Source of the DNA: Rhodospirillales bacterium
Lineage (GTDB): Bacteria; Pseudomonadota; Alphaproteobacteria; SMXQ01
Direction: 5' to 3'
Assembly: GCA_024638585.1 (NCBI GenBank)
Contig: JAHEKA010000170.1
Span: 1 to 5,837 of the forward strand
Length of the DNA: 5,837 nucleotides
Shown here: piece after piece, positions 1-5,837 of the stretch
Position numbering within the stretch: the stretch's first letter is position 1
Layout: every line of letters begins with the position of its first letter
Notes under the pieces: model-generated
Told to the model about the DNA's origin: nothing
The model's input: only the letters and a program-made list of their open reading frames with translations
Database searches by the model: none
Translations under genes and position numbers: made by a program

Positions 1-1273
1 CCGCGCCATCGGCGACGATGCGCGCATCGTTGATGCCGAGGCTGCGGGCGAAGGCGGCATGTTCGCGCAAATGCCTGTGCTCGCCATGCATGGGCACGGA
101 TATGCCCGGGCGCACCCAGTCGTAGAGCTGAGCCAGCTCGTCACGGGCCGGATGCCCGGAAACATGGATCGGTGCGTCGCGGCCGGTCAGGACTTCCACC
201 CCGTCATGAACGAGCCGGTCCTGCATGGCGTAGATGTTGCGCTCGTTACCGGGGATGTTGCGCGAGGAAAACAGCACCGCGTCGCCCTCTTCCAGCACGA
301 CGTTGGCGTGATCGTGCTGGGAAATGCGGGCCAATGCCGATCCCCGCTCGCCCTGGCTGCCGGTGCAGATCAACAACGCCTTGGCGCGCGGCAGGAAGCC
401 CACGTCGTGCTCGGTGAGGAACGGCTTGATGCCTTCCAGGTAGCCGCATTCCCGGGCGATTTCCGTCACCCGCCACAGCGACCGGCCGACCAGGGCGACG
501 TCGCGCCCGTTGGCCTCCGCCGCGAGCGCGATGGACTCGATCCGCGCGACGTTGGAGGCGAAGCAGGCCACCGCCACCCGGTTCCGGTAGCGGCCGATCA
601 CCTCCGCCAAAGCCCGCCGGACGTCCCCTTCGGAGCCCGAATCTCCCGGTACGAAGACATTGGTGGAATCGCACACCATGGCGAGCACGCCCTTTTCCGC
701 GAGGCGGCGGAACGCGGCTTCGTCGGCCACCTCACCGATCAGCGGATCGGGATCGAGCTTCCAATCGCCGGTATGCACGATACGGCCGAGCGGCGTTTCG
801 ATGGCAAGCGCGTTGGGCTCGGGAATCGAATGGGTCACGGTGATCAGGCGCAGGCTGAACGGGCCAAGTTCGAGCGCGCCCTTCAACGGCACCTCCTTGA
901 GCGGCACCCGTTCGAGCAACCCTTCCTCGGCCAGCCGGCCCCGCACCATGGCCGCGGTGAACTGAGTGGCATAGACCGGGCATTTGAGGCGGGGCCAGAG
1001 ATAGGCCGTGGCTCCCTGGTGATCCTCATGGGCATGGGTGAGGACCATGGCGATGAGGTCGTCTCCCAAGTCTTCGAGAAAGGCGGGATCGGCGGTCATC
1101 ACATCGATCCCAGGCGTCGTTTCGTTGCCGAAGGTGATGCCGCATTCGATGACGATCCACTTCCCCTGGCAGCCATAGGCGTACATGTTCATGCCGATTT
1201 CGCCGGCACCGCCGATCGGCACGTAGACGAGCCCGTCGCGGGCGGCCTCGATGACGGCGCCGGACCCGGTCAT
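1..1273 (-). CDS. rnj: Ribonuclease J (metallo-beta-lactamase/beta-CASP), 3' end truncated by window
   Basis: RNase J is a zinc-dependent endo- and 5'-3' exoribonuclease that matures rRNA and degrades mRNA in the cytoplasm. The frame is open from the ATG at 1273 to base 1, giving 424 residues of a protein usually about 550 long. The N-terminal segment GGAGEIGMN (21-29) is characteristic. The metal ligands follow in order: HAHEDHQGA at 80-88, His148 in THSIPEPNA, Asp170 in HTGDWKLD, and His396 in PMHGEHRHL. The beta-CASP part includes CDSTN at 201-205, FASNVAR at 238-244, TGSQGE at 304-309 and SGHPARDEL at 372-380. The C-terminal oligomerisation domain lies beyond the window. The start forms an ATGA overlap with the coaX stop, and I see no Shine-Dalgarno sequence, so translation probably depends on coupling. 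A long open frame on the opposite strand over the same bases is a codon-bias shadow. RNase Z or other MBL hydrolases are excluded by the RNase J-type beta-CASP motifs. Confidence 0.95.
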   Translation of the reverse strand, partial: MTGSGAVIEAARDGLVYVPIGGAGEIGMNMYAYGCQGKWIVIECGITFGNETTPGIDVMTADPAFLEDLGDDLIAMVLTHAHEDHQGATAYLWPRLKCPVYATQFTAAMVRGRLAEEGLLERVPLKEVPLKGALELGPFSLRLITVTHSIPEPNALAIETPLGRIVHTGDWKLDPDPLIGEVADEAAFRRLAEKGVLAMVCDSTNVFVPGDSGSEGDVRRALAEVIGRYRNRVAVACFASNVARIESIALAAEANGRDVALVGRSLWRVTEIARECGYLEGIKPFLTEHDVGFLPRAKALLICTGSQGERGSALARISQHDHANVVLEEGDAVLFSSRNIPGNERNIYAMQDRLVHDGVEVLTGRDAPIHVSGHPARDELAQLYDWVRPGISVPMHGEHRHLREHAAFARSLGINDARIVADGA

Positions 1274-2061
1274 GAAGGCCGGTTGATGCGGTAGTTGAGG
1301 ACCAGGCCGGTCAGCGTCAGGTTGGGCTCGACCGCATCAAAGGCGTCGGTGCCGTCGGCCAGCAGCGGCGCCAGACCGCCGGTGGCGAGGACCTTGATGG
1401 AGGTGCCGCCCCCGGCCTCACGCCGCACCCGGGCGATCACCCCTTCCACCAGGCTGACATATCCCCAGTAGATGCCCGACTGCATCGCCTCGCTGGTGGA
1501 CGTGCCGATCACCCGATCGGGCTTCGCCACCTGGATCTCGGGCAGCAGCGCCGCCGCACTTTCGAGCGCGCTCAGCGCCAGATCGACCCCCGGCGCGATG
1601 ACGCCACCGGCATAGGCGCCCGCGGGCGAAACCACGTCGAAGGTGGTCGCGGTGCCGAAATCGACGATGATCGAAGGGCCCGGATAAAGGGTGAATGCCG
1701 CCAGCGTATTGACCAGCCGGTCGGCCCCGACCTTGCCGGCCTGATCGACCAGGACCTCGCAGCCCACGACATTGCCCAGCGCACCCACCACCACCGGCTT
1801 GGCCGAGGTGACGGCTTCGGCGAATTCTGACAGCGCGCCAAGCGCGTCGGGCACGACGCAGGCGATGGCCGCGCCTTCCAACGCGGCCTCGGTGAGGCCT
1901 GCCTCCTCCGCCTCCTTCTCGAATAGCAAACGATGATCGGTCGCCCCCAGGGATGGATCGGTGGGGAAGCGATAGACGTGGCGGAACGCGCCTCTGGGCG
2001 CCTCGCCGTCATAGATTCCGACGACGGTGTCGGTATTGCCGCAATCGATCGCGATCAGCAT
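1270..2061 (-). CDS. coaX: Type III pantothenate kinase
   Basis: CoaX phosphorylates pantothenate to 4'-phosphopantothenate, the first step of coenzyme A synthesis from vitamin B5. Type III enzymes belong to the ASKHA fold and, from studied members, resist CoA feedback and need a monovalent cation. The 263-residue product shows the family's ordered motifs: the phosphate-binding DCGNTDT at 6-12, GADRLVN with the catalytic Asp114 at 112-118, VDFGTATTFDVV at 133-144, GGVIAPGVDL at 152-161, SGIYWGY at 195-201, and the adenosine-side ATGG at 226-229. Length is normal. The N-terminal half departs from the usual pattern: the common NTNT is NTDT, and the stretch after RFPTDP lacks the usual R-T-A-D-E signature, reading SLGATDHRLLF. 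The C-terminal half is well conserved and the active-site residues are kept, so it is probably functional. It starts inside birA with its own GGAGG and its TGA overlaps the rnj ATG. Confidence 0.94.
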   Translation of the reverse strand: MLIAIDCGNTDTVVGIYDGEAPRGAFRHVYRFPTDPSLGATDHRLLFEKEAEEAGLTEAALEGAAIACVVPDALGALSEFAEAVTSAKPVVVGALGNVVGCEVLVDQAGKVGADRLVNTLAAFTLYPGPSIIVDFGTATTFDVVSPAGAYAGGVIAPGVDLALSALESAAALLPEIQVAKPDRVIGTSTSEAMQSGIYWGYVSLVEGVIARVRREAGGGTSIKVLATGGLAPLLADGTDAFDAVEPNLTLTGLVLNYRINRPS

Positions 2062-2837
2062 GGATCCTCCACGGCGGAATCGTCAAAATAGACGTCGCCT
2101 GCGGTGACTTTTTTCATGCCCTCGGCGCCAAGGTCAAGGCAAAGCGCGCCCGCGGCGTCGATCCCCTGGAACAGGCCGTCGAAGCGCCGGCCTTCGATTT
2201 CCACGACAATCGGCCCACCGATCCCCCTGGCGCGTTCGATCCATGCGGCGCGGAGCGGCGCAAAACCGCCCTCCTGCCAACCACGGTATCGGGCAAGAAA
2301 AGCCCCACAGAATGCCGCAAGGATGCGCCCGGGAGGCACCGAACCGCCCCCTTCGTTTGCAAGGTCGGTCGCCGGATAGGGCGTATCATCGGGATGGGAG
2401 GCCAGATTGATCCCGACCCCCAGCACCAGCGCCCCCGCCTTTGGATCAGGGGTGCGCTCGATCAGGAGGCCGGAGATCTTGCGCCCGCCGATGAGCACGT
2501 CGTTGGGCCATTTCAGCGCGATGTCGGTCCCACCAGGCAAGACCGGCTCAAGCGCGTCGATGATGGCGAGTGCCGCGGCGAACCCCACGGCGGCGGCGGC
2601 TTCGGCGCCCCCGTCCGGGCGGAGGATCAGGGACAGGAACAGGTTGCCTTCGGCACTGTCCCAGGACCGGCCCCGGCGCCCACGGCCCGCGGTCTGGGCC
2701 CGCGCGGTAATGAGAACACCCTCCGGCGCGCCATCCGCCGCCCGGGCCAGCGCCTCGTCATTGGTGCTGGTGACGGCATCCAGCGCGACATGATCAAAGA
2801 AGTCCGGAATCCCGGGCGCAGTTGTCGGGTCGGTCAT
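2055..2837 (-). CDS. birA: Biotin--[acetyl-CoA-carboxylase] ligase, monofunctional (no DNA-binding domain)
   Basis: The enzyme activates biotin with ATP to biotinyl-5'-AMP and attaches it to the target lysine of biotin carboxyl carrier proteins, for example in acetyl-CoA carboxylase. It acts in the cytoplasm. The 260-residue product begins directly with the catalytic domain: STN at 24-26, the adenylate-binding loop GRGRRGRSW at 51-59, KWPND at 109-113, GRKISGLLIE with the catalytic-type Lys120 at 118-127, and GVGIN at 140-144. A small C-terminal SH3-like domain follows (about 212-251, GLFQGIDAAGALCLDL). The roughly 60-residue N-terminal winged helix of the bifunctional E. coli type is absent, so this protein should not act as a bio-operon repressor. 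The frame is open far upstream into nuoN, but homology begins only near the ATG at 2837. No Shine-Dalgarno sequence is visible, and the in-frame TTG at 2852 is an alternative start. The stop overlaps the coaX start by 7 bp. Confidence 0.95.
   Translation of the reverse strand: MTDPTTAPGIPDFFDHVALDAVTSTNDEALARAADGAPEGVLITARAQTAGRGRRGRSWDSAEGNLFLSLILRPDGGAEAAAAVGFAAALAIIDALEPVLPGGTDIALKWPNDVLIGGRKISGLLIERTPDPKAGALVLGVGINLASHPDDTPYPATDLANEGGGSVPPGRILAAFCGAFLARYRGWQEGGFAPLRAAWIERARGIGGPIVVEIEGRRFDGLFQGIDAAGALCLDLGAEGMKKVTAGDVYFDDSAVEDPC
2066..2070 (-). promoter_or_regulatory. Shine-Dalgarno sequence for coaX
   Basis: The minus strand reads GGAGG followed by ATCC and then the ATG at 2061. The 4-base spacing is slightly short but usable. 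The site lies inside the last codons of birA and supports the coaX start, which gives the canonical N-terminus MLIAID. Confidence 0.72.
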
Positions 2838-2868
2838 GGGAACGGCGTCCAAGCCGGCGCGGGCGGGG
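2838..2868 (-). other. 31-bp spacer between nuoN and birA, no visible signals
   Basis: This is the only non-coding stretch in the window. It is very GC-rich, with no convincing Shine-Dalgarno sequence, no stem-loop followed by a T run, and no recognisable -35/-10 pair. An in-frame TTG at 2852-2850 is a possible alternative birA start, 15 bases upstream of the ATG. I see no reason to end the transcription unit here. Confidence 0.6.
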
Positions 2869-4317
2869 CTATCCCGGGAACAGGGATTTCGCCGCGGCGG
2901 CGGCGGAGACCAGGACGGGGCTCTGGATGGCGAAGAACAGGGCCGTGAACAAACCGGTGCCCGCCAAGACGAAGGTGACCTCGCGCCCCGGCACCCGATC
3001 CAGGGTCTCGGCCGGTTCGTCGAAATACATGATCTTGACGATTCGCATGTAATAGAACGCCGCCACCACAGAAGCCAACAAGCCGATGACGGCGAGCCCG
3101 TAGAGCCCCGCCTCCACCGCCGCCAGGAACACATAGAGCTTGCCGAAGAACCCGGCCAAGGGCGGAATTCCGGCGAGGGAGAACATGAAGACCCCCAGAA
3201 CCAGGGCCAGCAAAGGCTTGGTGCGCGCGAGGCCGGCCAGGTCATCGATCGCGTCCACCGCCCGTCCGTGGACCCGCATGCACAGGATGCAGCCGAAGGT
3301 GCCGGCGGTCATCACCAGATAGATGGCAAGGTAGACCAGGACACCGCGCACCCCGGCCTCGGTCCCCGCCGCCAAGCCGACCAGCATGTAGCCGACATTG
3401 CCGATCGACGAATAGGCCATCAGGCGTTTGATGTTGCGCTGATTGATCGCGGCGAAGGCGCCGAGCACCATGGACAGGATGGCGATCAGCACGACGACCT
3501 GCTGCCACTGGGCGGTGATCGGCGCGAAGGGCCCCACCAGGACACGGACCATGAGGACGACCGCGGCCGCCTTCGGCGCGATGGCGAAGAACGTCGTGAC
3601 CGAGGTGGGCGCGCCCTCATAGACGTCGGGCGTCCACATATGGAAGGGCACGGCGGAGACCTTGAAGGCCAGCCCCGCGGTGATGAAGATCATGCCCACC
3701 AGGGCGCCGATCGAGCCGTCCCCATGGCCCACCACCTTGGCGATTCCTTCGAAGGAGGTGGTGCCGGCAAAGCCGTATACCAGGGACGCGCCGTAGAGCA
3801 GCATGCCCGACGACAGCGCGCCGAGGACAAAATATTTGAGCCCTGCTTCAGGCGAGCGCACTGAATCGCGGCGAAACGAGGCCGCCACATAGAGCGCGAG
3901 GGACTGCAGTTCCAACCCGACATAGAGCGCGATGAGATCATTGGCCGAGATCATCATCATCATGCCGAGACAGGCGAACAGGAACAGGATCGGGTATTCG
4001 AACCGCGCGAGATCCTCACGCTCGATATAGGAGATCGACAGCACCAGGGCGATGCCCGTGCCCAATAGGACCAGGACCTTGCCGTAACGCGCGAAATCGT
4101 CGGCGATGAACATCCCGCCGAACGCCCCACCCGGCCCCGCCGAGGTGCCGGCCACCACCGCGATCGCGACCACGGTCACGGCGGCGGCGAACCAGCTGAT
4201 GGTCCTGGCATAAGTATCGCCCCGGAAAACGCCGATCATCAGCAGCGCCATGATGGACACCGCCACGAACATTTCGGGCAGGGCCGCGACCATCTGATCG
4301 GGGAGCCAGGTGCTCAT
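2869..4317 (-). CDS. nuoN: NADH-quinone oxidoreductase subunit N (complex I)
   Basis: NuoN is the antiporter-like, proton-pumping membrane subunit of complex I that sits next to NuoM in the membrane arm. The 482-residue product is hydrophobic throughout, and its length is normal for a family that usually has 14 membrane helices. The expected charged residues are in place: Glu136 in YVGLELQSL, Lys219 in GLAFKVSAVPFHMWTPDVYEG, Lys249 in AIAPKAA, and Lys393 in IPPLAGFFGKLYVF. The loop NQRNIKRLMAYSSIGNVGY (292-310) is also characteristic. The ATG at 4317 forms an ATGA overlap with the nuoM stop and has a strong Shine-Dalgarno sequence, GGGAGG, 6 bases upstream inside the end of nuoM. The start is therefore well supported and translation is probably coupled to nuoM. 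The stop is TAG and birA begins 31 bp further on. A run of four Met (119-122) comes from a short ATC/GAT-type repeat and looks harmless. No frameshift or missing key residue was seen. Confidence 0.97.
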   Translation of the reverse strand: MSTWLPDQMVAALPEMFVAVSIMALLMIGVFRGDTYARTISWFAAAVTVVAIAVVAGTSAGPGGAFGGMFIADDFARYGKVLVLLGTGIALVLSISYIEREDLARFEYPILFLFACLGMMMMISANDLIALYVGLELQSLALYVAASFRRDSVRSPEAGLKYFVLGALSSGMLLYGASLVYGFAGTTSFEGIAKVVGHGDGSIGALVGMIFITAGLAFKVSAVPFHMWTPDVYEGAPTSVTTFFAIAPKAAAVVLMVRVLVGPFAPITAQWQQVVVLIAILSMVLGAFAAINQRNIKRLMAYSSIGNVGYMLVGLAAGTEAGVRGVLVYLAIYLVMTAGTFGCILCMRVHGRAVDAIDDLAGLARTKPLLALVLGVFMFSLAGIPPLAGFFGKLYVFLAAVEAGLYGLAVIGLLASVVAAFYYMRIVKIMYFDEPAETLDRVPGREVTFVLAGTGLFTALFFAIQSPVLVSAAAAAKSLFPG

Positions 4318-5837
4318 GGGGCGCCTCCCGCGGCAACCGCCTGGGCGGCCGGCGACGCCGCCGCCTTCAGCGCGGCCGCGTAATTATCGGCCAGGTTCTG
4401 AGCGGAAACGCTGATCGCGTCGAGGAACGAGGACGGATAGATCCCCATCCAAAGCACCGCCAGGACCAGAGGCGCGAAGATCGCGATCTCCCGCTTGTCC
4501 AGATCGACGATGTTCTTGAGGTCTTCCTTGGTCAATTCGCCGAAGATCACCCGGCGATAGAGCCACAGCATGTAGGCCGCGCCCAGGATGACGCCGATCG
4601 ACGCCAGCGCCGCCACCCAGGTATTGGCTTGGAAGGCGCCGACCAGCACCAGGATTTCGCCGACGAAGCCGCTGGTCCCGGGCAGGCCGATCGAGGCCAG
4701 CGTGAACACCATGAACACCGCGGCATAGGCGGGCATCCGGTGGACCAGGCCGCCATAGGTGGCGATCTGGCGTGAATGCATGCGGTCGTAGACCACGCCG
4801 ACGCACAGGAACAGGGCGGCGGAAACGATGCCGTGGCTCAGCATCTGGAAGATCGCACCCTCGATCCCCTGAACGTTGAAGGTGAAGATACCGATCGTCA
4901 CGAAGCCCATATGGGCGACCGAGGAATAGGCGATCAGCTTCTTCATGTCCTCCTGGGCCAGCGCCACAAGGGAGGTGTAGATCACGGCGATCACCGACAG
5001 GGTGAAGATCAACGGCGTGAAGAAATCGGAGGCCAGCGGCATCATCGGCAAGGAGAAGCGCAGGAACCCGTAGCCGCCCATCTTCAACAGCACGCCGGCA
5101 AGGATCACCGATCCGGCGGTCGGCGCCTCCACATGGGCGTCGGGCAACCAGGTATGCAGGGGCCACATCGGCACCTTCACCGCGAAGGAGGCGAAGAAGG
5201 CCAACCACAGCCAGAACTGCATGTCCTTGGGGAATCCCGCCTTCATCAGTTCGGGGATATCGGTGGTGCCCGCGGTATAGGCCATCGCCAGGATGGCGAT
5301 CAGCATCAGCACCGAGCCGGTCAACGTGTAGAGGAAGAACTTGAAGGCCGAATAGACCCGCCGCTCGCCGCCCCAGACGCCGATGATCAGGAACATGGGG
5401 ATCAGGACGCCTTCGAAGAACAGATAGAACAACACCATGTCCAGCGCGCAGAACATCCCGATCATGAGGGTTTCCAGAACCAGGAAGGCGATCATGTATT
5501 CCTTCACGCGCTCGGTGATGGCCTGCCAGCTGGCCAGCACGCACAGCGGCGTCAAGAACGCCGAGAGCAGGACGAAGAAGACGGAAATCCCGTCGACGCC
5601 GAGGTGATAGGAAATCTTGAGCTCAGGCACCCAGTCCGCGCGTTCCTCAAGCTGGAACGCCGCCGAGCGCGGATCGAAATTGGCCCAGACCATCAGCGCC
5701 AGAAGCAGCGTGATCAACGAGGTCCAGAGCGCCACGTTCCGCGCATTGCGCGCCACGACCTCGTCCTCGCCGCGGATCAACAGAATGAACCCGGCCCCGA
5801 CCAGCGGCAGGAAGATGGTGAGCGACAGGAGCGGCCA
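4314..5837 (-). CDS. nuoM: NADH-quinone oxidoreductase subunit M (complex I), 5' end just outside window
   Basis: NuoM is one of the antiporter-like, proton-translocating membrane subunits of complex I, which couples NADH:quinone electron transfer to proton export across the inner membrane. The frame stays open to the window edge and gives 507 residues. Counting the first visible residue (Trp) as 1, it starts WPLLSLTIFLPLVGAG, a typical first NuoM helix, so only a few residues including the true ATG are missing. The TTG at 5780 is an internal Leu codon. Family landmarks are present: the helix-5 Glu in LFFEGVLIPM (about residue 142), Lys in AVKVPMWPLHTWLPDAH (about 221), Lys in LLKMGGYGF (about 252), and Glu rather than Lys in GFVGEI (about 394), which separates NuoM from NuoN and NuoL. 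The C-terminal tail is Ala-rich. The stop overlaps the nuoN start. The last complex I genes, including nuoL, would be expected just beyond the high-coordinate edge. An Mrp antiporter subunit is the alternative, but the whole-length motifs and the nuoN neighbour argue against it. Confidence 0.97.
   Translation of the reverse strand, partial: WPLLSLTIFLPLVGAGFILLIRGEDEVVARNARNVALWTSLITLLLALMVWANFDPRSAAFQLEERADWVPELKISYHLGVDGISVFFVLLSAFLTPLCVLASWQAITERVKEYMIAFLVLETLMIGMFCALDMVLFYLFFEGVLIPMFLIIGVWGGERRVYSAFKFFLYTLTGSVLMLIAILAMAYTAGTTDIPELMKAGFPKDMQFWLWLAFFASFAVKVPMWPLHTWLPDAHVEAPTAGSVILAGVLLKMGGYGFLRFSLPMMPLASDFFTPLIFTLSVIAVIYTSLVALAQEDMKKLIAYSSVAHMGFVTIGIFTFNVQGIEGAIFQMLSHGIVSAALFLCVGVVYDRMHSRQIATYGGLVHRMPAYAAVFMVFTLASIGLPGTSGFVGEILVLVGAFQANTWVAALASIGVILGAAYMLWLYRRVIFGELTKEDLKNIVDLDKREIAIFAPLVLAVLWMGIYPSSFLDAISVSAQNLADNYAAALKAAASPAAQAVAAGGAP
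4324..4329 (-). promoter_or_regulatory. Shine-Dalgarno sequence for nuoN
   Basis: On the minus strand this reads GGGAGG, 6 bases before the ATG at 4317. It lies within the final Gly codons of nuoM, so ribosomes ending nuoM finish at the site where nuoN initiates. It supports the chosen nuoN start. Confidence 0.8.

Noticed and set aside
59..1294. A 411-codon open frame on the plus strand
   Set aside because: It lies exactly antisense to the RNase J gene, whose minus-strand translation has all catalytic motifs in order. The plus-strand product is rich in Gly, His, Arg and Asp, has no recognisable domain, and is a typical GC-bias shadow.
1953..2948. A 331-codon plus-strand open frame across coaX, birA and the nuoN end
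   Set aside because: It spans three well-supported genes on the opposite strand, has low-complexity Arg/Gly/Pro-rich stretches, and shows no family motif.
2838..3245. Upstream extension of the birA frame, which could add about 136 N-terminal residues
   Set aside because: This part overlaps nuoN in another frame and translates to a Ser/Arg/Trp/Pro-rich sequence with no winged-helix pattern. NuoN is clearly the coding frame here.
2836..3864. A 342-codon plus-strand open frame with very high His, Asp, Gly and Arg content
   Set aside because: It is antisense to nuoN. The composition is that of the complement of hydrophobic membrane-protein codons, and nothing suggests a real gene.
3953..3964. 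Short trinucleotide repeat (four Met codons in nuoN)
   Set aside because: Only four units, in frame, inside a membrane helix. Too short to be a meaningful repeat or phase-variation tract.
4314..5837. nuoM and nuoN as Mrp-type cation/proton antiporter subunits instead of complex I
   Set aside because: The Glu in the GFVGEI helix of the first protein, the NuoN-type WTPDVYEGAP and GNVGYMLVGL segments of the second, and their order match complex I genes.
1..5837. Hidden novel system, mobile element, CRISPR array, tRNA or prophage remnant
   Set aside because: Coding density is nearly total with five recognisable core genes in a syntenic order. No direct repeats, inverted terminal repeats, tRNA-like folds or shifts in composition were seen by eye.

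Overview
The window looks like ordinary, GC-rich core genome from an alphaproteobacterium. The order nuoM-nuoN-birA-coaX-RNase J and the protein motifs fit Rhodospirillales or a close relative, but this placement is inferred from recalled synteny and motif style, not from a search. All five genes lie on the minus strand and fill nearly the whole window. The only non-coding stretch is 31 bases, at 2838-2868.

Read in the direction of transcription (high to low coordinates), the window opens inside nuoM (5837-4314). Only the first few N-terminal residues of NuoM are missing. nuoN follows (4317-2869). These two genes encode neighbouring proton-pumping, antiporter-like membrane subunits of respiratory complex I, and this is the normal 3' end of a nuo operon. 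Three genes unrelated to respiration follow on the same strand: a biotin--protein ligase without a DNA-binding domain (birA, 2837-2055), a type III pantothenate kinase for coenzyme A synthesis (coaX, 2061-1270), and a ribonuclease J (1273-1). The ribonuclease gene runs off the low-coordinate edge after 424 residues, so its C-terminal domain is not visible.

The genes are packed as one likely transcription unit. nuoM/nuoN and coaX/rnj share ATGA stop-start overlaps, birA/coaX overlap by 7 bp, and only nuoN-birA has a gap (31 bp). I see no terminator, promoter, RNA gene, repeat, mobile element or CRISPR array. The genes join energy conservation (complex I) to two cofactor steps (protein biotinylation and the first step of CoA synthesis) and to RNA turnover. 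This is a known kind of alphaproteobacterial arrangement, not a new system.

I found no undescribed system here. The points worth a second look are modest: a CoaX with a diverged N-terminal half, a birA start without a visible Shine-Dalgarno sequence, the tight translational coupling that ends in an RNase J gene, and a misleading internal TTG start for nuoM.
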